From positions 682,001 to 746,000 of the forward strand of contig NZ_JAVIWK010000001.1 of the NCBI RefSeq assembly GCF_034314165.1: a stretch of DNA of 64,000 bases. Direction: 5' to 3'. The stretch's first letter is position 1, and the number at the start of each line of letters is the position of its first letter. A program made the translations under genes and the position numbers. The stretch comes from Pseudomonas sp. Bout1. GTDB lineage: Bacteria; Pseudomonadota; Gammaproteobacteria; Pseudomonadales; Pseudomonadaceae. Below the pieces are notes generated by a model. That model worked only from the letters and a program-made list of their open reading frames with translations. It was not told the DNA's origin and did no database searches. Positions 20,619 to 32,537 of this stretch are shown here, one piece after another.

Positions 20619-20707
20619 TGTGGGAGCTGGCTTGCCTGCGATAGCGGAGTGTCAGCGGAGCATTACCTCACTGATCCACCGCCATCGCAGGCAAGCCAGC
20701 TCCCACA
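20619..20707. repeat. REPIN
   Basis: Inverted pair of the same REP core as at 1847, between accC and prmA. Confidence 0.9.
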
Positions 20708-20738
20708 GGGTTTTGTGGTGTTTTTTGTATCCCAGAAA

Positions 20739-20768
20739 CAACAAAGCCGCCCGAAGGCGGCTTTGTTG
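20739..20768 (-). terminator. Terminator after accC
   Basis: A perfect 13-bp stem (CAACAAAGCCGCC with its complement) with a 4-nt loop, 16 nt beyond the accC stop. T-rich sequence follows on the minus strand (and also on plus), so it may work both ways. Confidence 0.8.
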
Positions 20769-20783
20769 GGTGGATCACTTCGC

Positions 20784-22142
20784 TTACTGATTAGCCAGCT
20801 TGTGTTCCAGGTAGTGAATGTTCACACCACCTTCGCAGAAGCCTTCATCGCGAACCAGGTCCCGATGCAACGGGATGTTGGTCTTGATGCCGTCTACCAC
20901 GATTTCGTCCAGGGCATTGCGCATGCGTGCCATGGCTTCATCACGGGTCGAGCCCCAGGTGATCAGCTTGCCGATCAGGGAGTCGTAGTTCGACGGAACC
21001 TTGTAGCCGCTGTACAGGTGGGAATCGACGCGAACGCCGTTGCCGCCGGGTGCATGGAAGTGCTTGACCATGCCAGGGCTTGGGATAAAGGTTTTCGGGT
21101 CTTCGGCGTTGATCCGGCACTCGAGCGAGTGGCCGTGGATCTTCACATCATCCTGGGTAAACGACAGCTTATTGCCAGCGGCGATGCTCAACATCTCCTT
21201 GACGATGTCGATACCGGTGACCATTTCCGAGACCGGATGCTCTACCTGCACACGAGTGTTCATCTCGATGAAGTAGAAGCGGCCGTTCTCGTACAGGAAC
21301 TCGAAAGTGCCCGCGCCCCGGTAGTTGATGTCGATGCAGGCCTTGACGCAACGCGCCAGAACTTCAGCACGGGCGGTTTCATCCAGGCCCGGTGCCGGTG
21401 CTTCTTCAAGCACCTTCTGGTGGCGACGCTGCAGCGAGCAGTCACGGTCGCCCAGGTGAATCGCGTGACCCTGGCCATCGGAAAGTACCTGGACTTCCAC
21501 GTGGCGTGGGTTGGTCAGGTATTTTTCGAGGTAGACCATCGGGTTGCTGAACCAGGCGCCCGCTTCTTCGCGAGTCTGCTTGGCCGCCTCGATCAGGTCT
21601 TCTTCCTTGTGCACAACGCGCATGCCGCGACCACCGCCGCCGCCAGCGGCCTTGATGATCACCGGGTAACCGACTTCGCGACCAATGCGCAGAGCGGTTT
21701 CCGGGTCTTCAGGCAATGGGCCGTCGGAGCCGGGAACGGTTGGCACGCCGGCTGCGATCATGGCGTGCTTGGCCGATACCTTGTCGCCCATCAGGCGAAT
21801 GGTGTCGGCTTTCGGGCCGATGAAGGCAAAACCGGATTTTTCCACCTGTTCGGCGAAATCGGCGTTTTCCGCGAGGAAACCGTAGCCTGGGTGAATGGCG
21901 GTAGCGCCAGTCACTTCAGCGGCCGCGATGATCGCCGGGATGTGCAGGTAAGACAGGTTGGCAGGCGCCGGGCCGATGCAAACTGTCTCGTCAGCCAGAC
22001 CCAAGTGCATCAGCTCTTTGTCGGCAGTCGAGTACACCGCGACGGTCTTGATGCCCATTTCCTTGCAAGCACGCAGGATTCGCAAGGCGATTTCGCCGCG
22101 GTTGGCGATCAGGACTTTTTCCAGCTTCGCAGGTTTCAACAT
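20784..22142 (-). CDS. accC: Acetyl-CoA carboxylase, biotin carboxylase subunit
   Basis: A 452-residue ATP-grasp enzyme that carboxylates the biotin of AccB, the first step of malonyl-CoA formation. [19 protein letters not shown] at the N-terminus, the glycine-rich ATP loop [10 protein letters not shown] near residue 165 and the [14 protein letters not shown] motif near residue 288 are clear. The ATG at 22142 has GGAG 10 nt upstream; the 7-residue extension from 22163 reads back to the accB stop region. accB lies 17 nt upstream. Confidence 0.97.
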   Translation of the reverse strand: MLKPAKLEKVLIANRGEIALRILRACKEMGIKTVAVYSTADKELMHLGLADETVCIGPAPANLSYLHIPAIIAAAEVTGATAIHPGYGFLAENADFAEQVEKSGFAFIGPKADTIRLMGDKVSAKHAMIAAGVPTVPGSDGPLPEDPETALRIGREVGYPVIIKAAGGGGGRGMRVVHKEEDLIEAAKQTREEAGAWFSNPMVYLEKYLTNPRHVEVQVLSDGQGHAIHLGDRDCSLQRRHQKVLEEAPAPGLDETARAEVLARCVKACIDINYRGAGTFEFLYENGRFYFIEMNTRVQVEHPVSEMVTGIDIVKEMLSIAAGNKLSFTQDDVKIHGHSLECRINAEDPKTFIPSPGMVKHFHAPGGNGVRVDSHLYSGYKVPSNYDSLIGKLITWGSTRDEAMARMRNALDEIVVDGIKTNIPLHRDLVRDEGFCEGGVNIHYLEHKLANQ

Positions 22143-22159
22143 CGTTGGCTCTCCGCGGT

Positions 22160-22615
22160 TCAAACGATGGTGAACAGCGGTTGGTCGAATTCAACCGGCT
22201 GACCGTTTTCTACCAGGATGGATTCGATCACACCGGCTTTTTCAGCCTGGATGTGGTTCATCATCTTCATCGCTTCAACGATGCAGATGGTGTCGCCCAC
22301 TTTGACGGTCTGGCCGATTTCAACAAAGGCTGGCGAAGTCGGTGCCGGGGTGCGGTAGAAGGTACCGACCATTGGCGACTTGACCACAAAACCGTTCAGT
22401 TTCGGAGCAGCAGGGGCTTCGGCAACGGTTGCAACCGGAGCGGCAGCCACTGGCGCAGGCGCCGGCGCTTGCATCTGTGGTGCGTAGAACTGTTGGGCCG
22501 GGGTCTTGCTGTGACGGCTGATCCGTACGGATTCCTCGCCTTCCTTGATCTCCAGCTCGTCGATACCGGATTCTTCCAGCAGTTCGATCAATTTCTTAAC
22601 TTTACGGATATCCAT
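22160..22615 (-). CDS. accB: Biotin carboxyl carrier protein of acetyl-CoA carboxylase
   Basis: A 151-residue carrier. The biotinylated lysine is in EAMKMMNHI near residue 116. An Ala/Pro-rich linker (about 52-75) separates the N-terminal helix region ([16 protein letters not shown]) from the biotinyl domain. It is cotranscribed with accC, as in most gamma-proteobacteria, and with aroQ 25 nt upstream. Confidence 0.97.
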   Translation of the reverse strand: MDIRKVKKLIELLEESGIDELEIKEGEESVRISRHSKTPAQQFYAPQMQAPAPAPVAAAPVATVAEAPAAPKLNGFVVKSPMVGTFYRTPAPTSPAFVEIGQTVKVGDTICIVEAMKMMNHIQAEKAGVIESILVENGQPVEFDQPLFTIV

Positions 22616-22640
22616 GAATCATCAACTCCCAAAGGGTCGG

Positions 22641-23096
22641 TCAGGGGCGCTTGGCCGTGTCTTCAAGCTGTTCCAGGGCGGCCTCCAGGGCCAGTCGGTA
22701 ACCGCTGGCGCCAAGGCCGCAGATCACTCCTACCGCAACGTCGGAGAAGTAAGAGTGATGGCGGAAAGGTTCGCGTTTGTGCACGTTCGATAAATGCACT
22801 TCGATGAATGGGATGCTCACCGCCAGCAGCGCGTCACGTAATGCAACGCTTGTGTGCGTAAAAGCGGCGGGATTGATCAGGATAAAATCCACGCCTTCGC
22901 TGCGCGCGGCATGGATGCGATCAATCAATTCGTACTCGGCATTGCTTTGCAGGTAAAGCAGATGGTGGCCGGCATCACGTGCCCGTCGCTCCAGATCGAG
23001 GTTGATCTGTTCGAGGGTCACTGCCCCGTAGACGCCCGGTTCGCGGGTGCCGAGCAGGTTCAGGTTGGGTCCGTGAAGAACCAGTAAGGTCGCCAT
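22641..23096 (-). CDS. aroQ: Type II 3-dehydroquinate dehydratase
   Basis: A 151-residue shikimate pathway enzyme that dehydrates 3-dehydroquinate. [18 protein letters not shown] carries the catalytic Tyr; the [17 protein letters not shown] segment and the [18 protein letters not shown] segment form the rest of the active site. It heads the aroQ-accB-accC operon, the same order as PA4846-PA4848. Confidence 0.97.
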   Translation of the reverse strand: MATLLVLHGPNLNLLGTREPGVYGAVTLEQINLDLERRARDAGHHLLYLQSNAEYELIDRIHAARSEGVDFILINPAAFTHTSVALRDALLAVSIPFIEVHLSNVHKREPFRHHSYFSDVAVGVICGLGASGYRLALEAALEQLEDTAKRP

Positions 23097-23242
23097 CGGC
23101 TGTTCCTTGTTATTGATGTGGGCACGGTAGAACCCGGCGACTATGCCGCAAAGGCTTTGTGACTGTCCAGTTCTATGCAGTAGGCAGCACGATTAGCGAG
23201 GATTGCGCAAAATATGTGACCGGGGTGTCAAATTCGGTCATT

Positions 23243-23326
23243 TGTAGGAGCCGGCTTGCCGGCGATGGCGTCTGTGAGTAGGGCGATGAATGTGCGGGCC
23301 TCATCGCCGGCAAGCCGGCTCCTGCA
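23243..23326. repeat. REPIN, diverged sequence class
   Basis: Inverted pair with core GTAGGAGCCGGCTTGCCGGC instead of the GGAGCTGGCTTGCCTGC class found elsewhere in the window. It lies between aroQ and the chemoreceptor gene. The base changes in the two arms compensate each other. Confidence 0.85.
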
Positions 23327-23335
23327 GGGCGTGTG

Positions 23336-25297
23336 TCAGACGCGGAAGGCTTGCACGGCGGTATTGAGTTGCCCGCCAAGTACCAGCAAGTGCTCTCCCT
23401 GGCTACGTCCCTGGCCAATTCGTAGCAGGTTTTCCTCGCCCAGTTGGTGGATTCGCTCGCTGTTATCGCGGATTTCACTGACGGCGCTACTTTGTTGCGC
23501 GGTGACATCGGCAATCCGCACCGCCGTGTCGGAAATGGTCTGGATCGCGCCGACGATTTCATCCAGCGCGCCGTCGGCTGCCTGTGCTTGCTCGGCGGTG
23601 GCTTCGGCGTGTTCGACCTGGGCGCGCATGCCCTCTACCGATTGGCGGGCCGCGGTTTGCAGGCCGGCGATCAGGTGCTGAATCTCGGCAGTGGCGCCAG
23701 CGGTGCGCTGGGCCAGGGAGCGCACTTCATCGGCCACCACGGCGAACCCGCGACCGGCTTCACCGGCTCGGGCGGCTTCGATGGCGGCGTTCAGGGCCAG
23801 CAGATTGGTCTGGTCGGCAATCGAGCGGATCACCGTCAGTACGCCACCGATGGTTGCGGACTCTTCGGCGAGTTTCTCGATCATCTGCGCATTTATCTGC
23901 ACTTCGCCGACCAATGCGTGCAACCCGGTCAGGCTCAGGCCGATCACCCGTTGGCCTTGCTCGACGGCCTGGCCCGCGCTGCGGCTGGCTTCGGCAGCCT
24001 GGCTGGCGTCGCCGGCCACCTGCTGGATCGTGGCTTCCAGTTCGCCCAGGGAATCGCGAATCTGCGCTGTGTCACCGGCCTGGCGCTCGGCGCCATCGTG
24101 CATGCCGCTGCTCAGTTCGGCCAGCGCGCTGCTGCTGCCGGCCACTTGCTCGGCGTTGCCTGTGATGGTGCCTACCAGGTCCACCAGATAAGCGCGCAGG
24201 CGGTTCAGGGACTCTTCGATAGCGTGCAGTTCGCGGTTGGTCTTGCCCAAGGCAATGGGCCGGCTGAAATCGCCTTCGGCCCACGTCGACAAGGCCGGCG
24301 CCAGGTTGGTCAGCACCCGCGCCAGGCGCCGCTGCAAGGTGTCGATCAGCAGCGCAATCAGCAAAATCAGGCCAATCATCACGCCTTGCATCAGCCGTAC
24401 TTCGCCTTGGATCTGCGCATGCTGGGCCCGCACCACCGGCTCCAGCCCGGCGATGGCGTGCTGCACGGCGTTGATTTTCAGGTAAGTGCTGGTGGCCAGT
24501 TCGGTGCGTTGCTGGATTTGCTCGCGGGTGCGTTTCAGTTCGGCGGGGTAGCGGGTCAGCAGGCTGTTGAGCTCGCGCTTGAGGTCGACGCCGGTGTCCT
24601 GGGCCACGGTTTTTTCGGTGTTTTCCAGGCCCATCATGGCCGAGAAGTCGTCGGTATTGGATTCGCTGCTGGCGGTCACTCCCAGCAATGGCAATTGCCC
24701 CAGCACGTCAGCCTGGCTGCGGATGTTGCTGACTTCGCGCTCTACATCGTCGGCCAGTTCGCTGCGCCCGCTGCTCACCAGTTTGTCCCGGGCCAGGGAA
24801 AGTTTGGCCAGGTGCTGGGAGGCGGCGAACAACGGCGGCAGATAGCGCGCCGCCTCGGGCGTACTGACGCCGCTGGCGTACTGGTTCAGTTGCTCCAGGT
24901 TGGCACCGAGTTCGCGTTCGGCTTGCAGCAACAGGGCTTGCGGGTCGCCGGCCAGCTTGCCGGCGGCCAGCAGGTCGGTCTTGCTGAAGGTGTCCAGGTC
25001 CACAAGGCTGGGCCGCAGGTTTTGCGCCAGGTCTGCCGGCAGTTCATCCAGCTGCTGCAACAGGTTTTCCAGGCTCTGGCTGGCGCTACTCAGGCGCAGG
25101 GCGTCGCCGCTGGCCAGGTAATCATCGATATTGCGCGCGGCCTGGTTCTGGAACGTCTGCGACAGGCCGAGGTAGCGCTCCATCAACAGATAGGGCCGTT
25201 CCAGGGCGCGTTGCGACCACCAGAGCGTCGCGCCCAGGGCCAGGCAAACGGCGACCAGCAAGAGGGTGTTCAGATTCGTCAGCAGCTTCAGGCGCAT
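23336..25297 (-). CDS. ctpL: Methyl-accepting chemotaxis protein, CtpL-like
   Basis: A 653-residue chemoreceptor. One membrane helix near residue 8-28, a large helical periplasmic domain (about 30-300), a second helix (about 305-325), a HAMP-like region, and the cytoplasmic signalling domain with the conserved hairpin tip ([20 protein letters not shown]) near residue 490. The neighbourhood (after aroQ, before gcbA) matches P. aeruginosa ctpL (PA4844), a phosphate-taxis receptor, though the ligand cannot be read here. The ATG at 25297 was chosen; a TTG at 25309 is in frame. Confidence 0.85.
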   Translation of the reverse strand: MRLKLLTNLNTLLLVAVCLALGATLWWSQRALERPYLLMERYLGLSQTFQNQAARNIDDYLASGDALRLSSASQSLENLLQQLDELPADLAQNLRPSLVDLDTFSKTDLLAAGKLAGDPQALLLQAERELGANLEQLNQYASGVSTPEAARYLPPLFAASQHLAKLSLARDKLVSSGRSELADDVEREVSNIRSQADVLGQLPLLGVTASSESNTDDFSAMMGLENTEKTVAQDTGVDLKRELNSLLTRYPAELKRTREQIQQRTELATSTYLKINAVQHAIAGLEPVVRAQHAQIQGEVRLMQGVMIGLILLIALLIDTLQRRLARVLTNLAPALSTWAEGDFSRPIALGKTNRELHAIEESLNRLRAYLVDLVGTITGNAEQVAGSSSALAELSSGMHDGAERQAGDTAQIRDSLGELEATIQQVAGDASQAAEASRSAGQAVEQGQRVIGLSLTGLHALVGEVQINAQMIEKLAEESATIGGVLTVIRSIADQTNLLALNAAIEAARAGEAGRGFAVVADEVRSLAQRTAGATAEIQHLIAGLQTAARQSVEGMRAQVEHAEATAEQAQAADGALDEIVGAIQTISDTAVRIADVTAQQSSAVSEIRDNSERIHQLGEENLLRIGQGRSQGEHLLVLGGQLNTAVQAFRV

Positions 25298-25349
25298 GCG
25301 TGGTTTCAACCGACAGCAGAAGTAAGTGCCTGAAGTTATTGCGTTTCTA

Positions 25350-27020
25350 TTACAGAGTTATGACGGATTCGGTGGATTCCGGTGAAAAGGTGGCACTTTG
25401 CTTTGGTGTACGGGCCGCCATCACCCGGTTACGCCCGGCGTCCTTGGCACGGTACAGCGCCTCGTCAGCCTGGGCCGCCATCATCAGGCTGTCGGAGCCG
25501 TCGCACAGTTGCACCACGCCGGCACTGAAGGTGCACCACAAATCCTGCGGTTGGGCGGGGTAGTGGATCTCGGCAAAGCGCCCGCGGATTTCGTCCAGCA
25601 CTTTGCAGGCCGCGTCGAGATCGGTGTCGGGCATCACGATGGCAAATTCTTCGCCGCCGTAGCGGCCTATATAGTCGGTCTTGCGCAGGCGCTGCTTGAG
25701 AAACAGCGCCAGGCTCTTGATCACCCGGTCGCCCATGGGGTGGCCGTGGCTGTCGTTGACCCGCTTGAAATGGTCGATGTCGAGCATCGCAAAGCTCAAT
25801 GGCTTGGCCTCGCGGCGTGCGCGGAAGCTGCAGTCTTCGAGCAATTGCAGGATGTGCGTGTGGTTGTACAGCCCGGTGAGGCTGTCGCGCACCATCCGTG
25901 CCTTGAGGTTGCGCGCCCTGGCTGCACGGTTACGCACGGTGGTGATCAGGTGCCGTGGCTTGATCGGCTTGGTGAGGAAGTCGTCGCCGCCTTCGCTCAT
26001 CGCGTCCAGTTGCTTGTCCAGGTCGTCTTCGGCCGAGAGGTAGATGATCGGCACGCTGACGTAGCGGTCGTTGTGGCGGATCACCTTGGCCAGTTCGGTA
26101 CCGGTGCAGGCTGGCATATACATGTCGAGGATGATCAGGTCGGGCTGGAAGTCTGCCAGCTCGGCCATGGCCTGGATCGGTTCGATCAGGGTGCGGGTGA
26201 CGATACCGGCGCTGTTGAGCAGGCGCTCGGTGTGCATCGCCTGGGCCCGCGAGTCGTCGATGATCAGCACTTTATAGGGTTCGTACTGGGCGACGCAGGT
26301 CAGCACTTCGATTTTTTCCAGCAGGCTCGACGCTTCCAGGGTGCCGGTGAGGAACTCCTGGCCGCCGGCGCGCACGGCCGCCAGGCGGGTAGGCGTGTCG
26401 GTTTCGTGCAGGCTGAAAAACAGCAGCGGCAGCTTTTGCTCCAGGCCTTCCTGGGCTTCGGCGGCGAGCTTGAGGCCCAGGCCGGTGCCGCAGAAATCCA
26501 CATCCATCACGATGGCCGCCGGCAACCGCTCGGCCATCGATGCGCGAAACGCCGCCACGCTGTCGAGGGACTGGGCGCTCAAGCCAAAAAACTCCAGTTG
26601 CTTGGCCAGGCGCTCGGCGCGGTCATGATCGGCCAGCATCACGTAGATGGGCTTGCGCATCGGCGGCAGGAAGGTTTGTTCCAACTGGTCGCCCTGGCGC
26701 AGGCCGGTGCGCGACAGGCGCTGCATCAAGCGGTTGAGTTCGGTGATCAGGTGGCTGCTCAGGCGGCCGCGGTTGTCGTCCACCGCCTTGAGCGAAGCGC
26801 TGATCAGGTGCGCCAACTGGCCGTGCTCCGGCTGCTCGAAGCGCTCGGCAAAACGCAGCAGGCGCAGGTTGGCCTCACTGAGCTCGGACAAGTCAGCGGT
26901 GGACCATTCGCTGCGTTGCAGGCGCTGCCAGATCTCAAGAATTTGACGTGCCTGATGAATTACCCGCTGGGCAAAATGGTGCTTGAGACGCTCACGGCTG
27001 GGGTCTTCTGGCTCGGTCAT
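25350..27020 (-). CDS. gcbA: Diguanylate cyclase GcbA with two receiver domains
   Basis: A 556-residue protein: a helical N-terminal region, a first receiver-like domain (about 124-235, VMDVDF), a second receiver (about 250-370, VLIIDDS and LDMYMP) and a GGDEF domain (about 385-545). The active site reads YGGEEF, and an inhibitory site RKTD sits five residues before it, so product inhibition by c-di-GMP is expected. GcbA of P. fluorescens and PA4843 promote attachment; architecture and place next to the CtpL-like receptor agree. Confidence 0.88.
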   Translation of the reverse strand: MTEPEDPSRERLKHHFAQRVIHQARQILEIWQRLQRSEWSTADLSELSEANLRLLRFAERFEQPEHGQLAHLISASLKAVDDNRGRLSSHLITELNRLMQRLSRTGLRQGDQLEQTFLPPMRKPIYVMLADHDRAERLAKQLEFFGLSAQSLDSVAAFRASMAERLPAAIVMDVDFCGTGLGLKLAAEAQEGLEQKLPLLFFSLHETDTPTRLAAVRAGGQEFLTGTLEASSLLEKIEVLTCVAQYEPYKVLIIDDSRAQAMHTERLLNSAGIVTRTLIEPIQAMAELADFQPDLIILDMYMPACTGTELAKVIRHNDRYVSVPIIYLSAEDDLDKQLDAMSEGGDDFLTKPIKPRHLITTVRNRAARARNLKARMVRDSLTGLYNHTHILQLLEDCSFRARREAKPLSFAMLDIDHFKRVNDSHGHPMGDRVIKSLALFLKQRLRKTDYIGRYGGEEFAIVMPDTDLDAACKVLDEIRGRFAEIHYPAQPQDLWCTFSAGVVQLCDGSDSLMMAAQADEALYRAKDAGRNRVMAARTPKQSATFSPESTESVITL

Positions 27021-27294
27021 ATCCTGACTACTAGTTAGGCTGCATGCTGAGGTCGAACTGATGGCTCTATGCTAGCACCTCTTTTCCGTTGCACGAGTGT
27101 CATACGTCAATTAACTGCGAGGTCCTGGTTATTCATTTGTCGACCCACCGGTCACGCGGGCTTAAAAAGCGTGCATCCTTTATAGTCGAGCCGCGTGCAC
27201 GCGCCACCCCGACTAAAAGCGCCGCACGGCTCGGCACGATGGGGTAGGGTTGTGGTCGTAGCTATTGAACTCAAGTGATTGAAAGGATATCGCC

Positions 27295-28362
27295 ATGCTG
27301 GACTGGAAAAACCGCGCAGGCAGTGCAAAGGGCCCGGCCCCCGAGACCAAGTCGGCCCCCCGCAGCTATTTCCGTAACCTGCTGATGAGCCGTGCGTTGC
27401 TCTCGCTGATTGCGTTGTACCTGTTGGTCACCGGTGCCCTGGGTTGGTACTGGAGCGAAGAGCCCGCGTTGTTCCCGGTTCAGCAGAACGCGCAAATTGC
27501 CGCCGAGAAGGAAGGCAAGCAGATGGTGGTGGGCTTCACCACCGTCGAAACCCTCAAGACCGTGGTCGGCACCCTGCTGAACAAACCGGGCGGCTATATT
27601 TCCAACGACCGGTTCCCGCCGGGCCTGTGGATGGACAACATGCCGAGCTGGGAATACGGCGTGCTGGTACAGGTGCGTGACCTGACCCGTGCCCTGCGCA
27701 AGGATTTCGCCCGTTCCCAGTCGCAGTCGGCGGAAGACGCGGATCTTGCCAAGGCCGAGCCGCGCTTCAACTTCGACAACAAGAGCTGGGTGCTGCCGTC
27801 CAGCGAGTCGGAATACCAGGAAGGCATCAACTCCCTGAGCCGTTACGAAGCACGGTTGTCTGACCCGAATCAGCGCGGCGCGCTGTTCTATGCGCGTGCC
27901 GACAACCTGAACAACTGGCTGGGTGATGTGGCGACCCGCCTGGGTTCGCTGTCGCAACGGCTGTCGGCCAGTGTAGGCCGGGTCAAGCTCAACACCGCGT
28001 TGAAAACCGAAGCGCTGGCGCCGGGTGAAGTGCCGCAGGTCGACGAAGAAGTGGTGGAAACCCCATGGATGCAGATCGACAACGTGTTCTACGAAGCCCG
28101 CGGCCAGGCCTGGGCGCTGTCGCACCTGCTGCGCGCCATTGAAGTCGACTTCGCCGACGTGCTGGCTAAAAAGAACGCCACCGTGAGCGTGCGCCAGATC
28201 ATTCGTGAGCTGGAAGCCTCGCAGGAGCCGGTGTGGAGCCCGATGATCCTTAATGGCAGTGGTTTTGGCATATTGGCCAACCATTCGCTGGTCATGGCCA
28301 ACTATATTTCCAGGGCCAACGCTGCAGTGATCGACCTGCGTCAGCTCCTGAACCAGGGTTGA
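27295..28362 (+). CDS. DUF2333 family protein
   Basis: A 355-residue protein with one membrane helix near residues 36-55 and a large domain beyond it, probably periplasmic. The sequence (VGFTTVETLKTVVGTLLNKPGGYISNDR, split over conserved GG and N-D) is typical of DUF2333; function unknown. AGGA lies 8 nt before the ATG. Its stop overlaps the start of the NUDIX gene by one base, so they are coupled. The 274-nt gap before it holds TTTATAGT-like A/T-rich sequence but no promoter I can defend. Confidence 0.85.
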   Translation: MLDWKNRAGSAKGPAPETKSAPRSYFRNLLMSRALLSLIALYLLVTGALGWYWSEEPALFPVQQNAQIAAEKEGKQMVVGFTTVETLKTVVGTLLNKPGGYISNDRFPPGLWMDNMPSWEYGVLVQVRDLTRALRKDFARSQSQSAEDADLAKAEPRFNFDNKSWVLPSSESEYQEGINSLSRYEARLSDPNQRGALFYARADNLNNWLGDVATRLGSLSQRLSASVGRVKLNTALKTEALAPGEVPQVDEEVVETPWMQIDNVFYEARGQAWALSHLLRAIEVDFADVLAKKNATVSVRQIIRELEASQEPVWSPMILNGSGFGILANHSLVMANYISRANAAVIDLRQLLNQG

Positions 28363-28901
28363 TGATGGATGCTTCCACCCGGGAGGCTGCGCACCGTGCC
28401 GCCTCCGACGCTGAATTGATTGCCTGGGTCGACGAGCAGGACAACCTGCTCGGCAGCCTGGTGCGTTCCGATTTGCGCGGGCGCGGGCTGATCGGGCGCT
28501 GCACCTTTATTTTCCTGTTCAACTCTGCCGGTGAACTGTGCGTGCACCGGCGCACCCTGAGCAAAGCCATGTACCCGGGATTCTGGGACACGGCGGCGGG
28601 CGGGATGGTGGCGGCCCACGAGACCTACGCCGAGTCGGCGGCCCGGGAGCTGGAGGAGGAATTGGGGGTGAGTGGCGTCGAACTGACGGCCCACGATCAT
28701 TTCTACTTCGAAGACGGTGACAGCCGGCTTTGGTGCACCTCGTTCTCGGCCGTGTGGGACGGGCCGCTGCACATCCAGCCGGAAGAAGTCATGGAGGCGC
28801 GCTTTGTGCCACTGGCAACCGTGTTGCAGGAAGCCGAGCAAAAGCCCTATTGCCCGGATGCGCAGGAAGGGTTGCGTCGTTATTTGGCCCTGCGTCGCTA
28901 A
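28362..28901 (+). CDS. NUDIX hydrolase
   Basis: A 179-residue enzyme with a full Nudix box (GGMVAAHETYAESAARELEE followed by ELGV) near residues 82-105. Length and surrounding sequence (RCTFIFLFNSAGELCVHRR) resemble the YfcD-type subgroup. Substrate unknown; these proteins hydrolyse nucleoside diphosphates linked to another group. It starts in the DUF2333 stop codon (TGATG). Confidence 0.9.
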   Translation: MMDASTREAAHRAASDAELIAWVDEQDNLLGSLVRSDLRGRGLIGRCTFIFLFNSAGELCVHRRTLSKAMYPGFWDTAAGGMVAAHETYAESAARELEEELGVSGVELTAHDHFYFEDGDSRLWCTSFSAVWDGPLHIQPEEVMEARFVPLATVLQEAEQKPYCPDAQEGLRRYLALRR

Positions 28902-29073
28902 AGTTGCATAAATTGGCGCCATTTGGCCCTTAGCAAGGGGCGTTTTTGCCGTTACACTGCGCGACTTTTCAAGCTGCGCCGCCCAGGCGGTGCAGTGCGC
29001 TGCCCCTGCCTGAGTGGGGCTTCGCGGTCGATGACCCCATCGATCAGTCTTTGTCCTCCCAAGAGGATTGCCG

Positions 29074-29445
29074 GTGGCCAAAAAAGCCGCATCCTTCGCC
29101 GCCCTTGGTGGCCTGGTATTTTCCACCGACGCAGGTCGACATTGCCCGGACTGTCGCCAGCCCGTGGATGCCTGTACCTGCAAAACAACCCTGATTCCCG
29201 AAGGCGATGGTATTGCCCGCGTACGTCGCGAGAGCAAGGGCCGTGGCGGCAAGACGGTGACCACCATCACCGGTGTGCCCCTGGCTGAAGACGCCCTGAA
29301 GGAGTTGGCCACCACGCTGAAAAAGCGTTGTGGCACCGGTGGTGCCTTGAAAGACGGCATCATCGAGATCCAGGGCGACCACGTCGAGTTGCTGTTGGCC
29401 GAGCTGATCAAGCTGGGTTACAAGGCGAAGAAATCCGGCGGCTAG
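29074..29445 (+). CDS. SUI1/eIF1-like translation factor YciH
   Basis: A 123-residue protein with an N-terminal Cys cluster (CPDCRQPVDACTC) that looks like a zinc knuckle and a C-terminal SUI1 domain (TTITGVPL, then KKRCGTGGALKDG, then IQGDHVELL). YciH-type proteins bind the 30S subunit and influence start-codon fidelity. The GTG at 29074 is preceded by AAGAGGA at a 6-nt distance, which decides the start. The gene stands alone upstream of speA. Confidence 0.9.
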   Translation: MAKKAASFAALGGLVFSTDAGRHCPDCRQPVDACTCKTTLIPEGDGIARVRRESKGRGGKTVTTITGVPLAEDALKELATTLKKRCGTGGALKDGIIEIQGDHVELLLAELIKLGYKAKKSGG

Positions 29446-29656
29446 CAGCCTCTGTGAAACCCACCCCGATGACCGCTTGCTGAACGCGAACTGTCATCTC
29501 CATGGTTTTCACAGAGCCTGTTCCTGACCGGTGTCTAAACTCTGCACTGCAAGTGGGGTCTACCCCTCTCACAGGCAAATCGTCATTTTCATTCTTTAGA
29601 CTGCGCCAGCCTCCGATCAGGCCGGTGCACTTCGACTTCATTTATAGGGGACTTCG

Positions 29657-31570
<1,914 letters not shown>

Positions 31571-31594
31571 TACGGGGTACAGCGCAGCTTTTTT

Positions 31595-31640
31595 TGTGGT
31601 GAGCGAGCTTGCCTCGCGCGGGGCAAGCCCGCTCACCACA
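31595..31640. repeat. Palindromic repeat after speA, a second REP type
   Basis: TTGTGGTGAGCGAGCTTGCC and its near complement form a single compact hairpin 26 nt after the speA stop. This is the GTGGTGAGC REP class seen in P. fluorescens-group genomes and different from the REPINs above. It may also end the speA transcript. Confidence 0.75.
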
Positions 31641-31673
31641 AAGGCCAGGGTTTACGCAAAGAGGGGCTAGGCG

Positions 31674-32537
31674 ATGTCGAGTAAACTCCTGCAAGTGATC
31701 ACCCTGGCAATGGCCGCGCTGCTCGCAGCCTGCTCCCCCATCAACGTGCTCAACGCACTCACACCCTCCAGCACCTTCACCAAGACATCCTCCATTGCCT
31801 ACGGTGATGACCCCCGCCAGACACTCGATATCTACCGCCCCGTCACCGCTTTGCCCAATGCGCCGGTGGTGGTGTTTTTCTATGGCGGCAGCTGGAACAG
31901 CGGCTCGAAGAATGACTACGGTTTTGTCGGCGAAGCCCTGGCCTCACGCGGCATCGTGGTGGTGATTGCCGACTACCGGCTTTACCCGCAAGTGCGTTAC
32001 CCGCTGTTTCTACAGGACGGCGCGCAAGCGGTCGCCTGGGCGTATCAGCACAGTGCCGAGTACGGTGGCGATCCCCGCACGCTGTATGTGATGGGCCACA
32101 GCTCCGGCGCCTACAACGCGGCGATGCTGGCGCTGGACCCACAGTGGCTGGCTGGGGTTGGTCTGTCGCCGTCAATCTTCAAAGGCTGGATCGGCCTCGC
32201 CGGGCCGTATGACTTCCTGCCGATTGAAAACCGCGATGTGCGCCCGGTGTTCTTCTATCCGGATTCGCCGCCCGATTCCCAACCCATCAACCACGTCAGC
32301 CAAAGCGCGCCGCCGAGCCTGTTGATTGCCTCGGTGGACGACAACCTGGTCAACCCCAAGCGCAATACCGGCGGCTTGGCGAATAAGCTGCGGGCAGCGG
32401 GTGTGCCGGTGGAGGAGTTCTACTTCACCAAAACCAGCCACGCCACATTGGTGGCGTCCATGTCCCGGCCGCTGCGCTGGCTGGCGCCAGTGTTGGACCG
32501 GGTCACGGCGTTTATCAAGTTCACGCCGGGCCAGTAA
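31674..32537 (+). CDS. Lipoprotein of the alpha/beta hydrolase fold (esterase-like)
   Basis: A 287-residue protein. The N-terminus is a lipoprotein signal with lipobox LAAC at residue 17-20. The hydrolase domain has the oxyanion-side motif FFYGGSWNSGS, the nucleophile elbow GHSSG near residue 143, and plausible Asp and His (near residues 220-225 and KTSHATL near residue 263). Closest match from memory is the BD-FAE/carboxylesterase family; substrate unknown. Its 3' end overlaps the convergent MATE gene by 17 nt. Confidence 0.85.
   Translation: MSSKLLQVITLAMAALLAACSPINVLNALTPSSTFTKTSSIAYGDDPRQTLDIYRPVTALPNAPVVVFFYGGSWNSGSKNDYGFVGEALASRGIVVVIADYRLYPQVRYPLFLQDGAQAVAWAYQHSAEYGGDPRTLYVMGHSSGAYNAAMLALDPQWLAGVGLSPSIFKGWIGLAGPYDFLPIENRDVRPVFFYPDSPPDSQPINHVSQSAPPSLLIASVDDNLVNPKRNTGGLANKLRAAGVPVEEFYFTKTSHATLVASMSRPLRWLAPVLDRVTAFIKFTPGQ

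Noticed and set aside
20649..22202. 517-codon plus-strand reading opposite accC
   Set aside because: Shadow of accC; begins inside a REPIN.
23444..25333. 629-codon plus-strand reading opposite the chemoreceptor
   Set aside because: Shadow of the chemoreceptor's coiled-coil codons; no ribosome binding site or domain.
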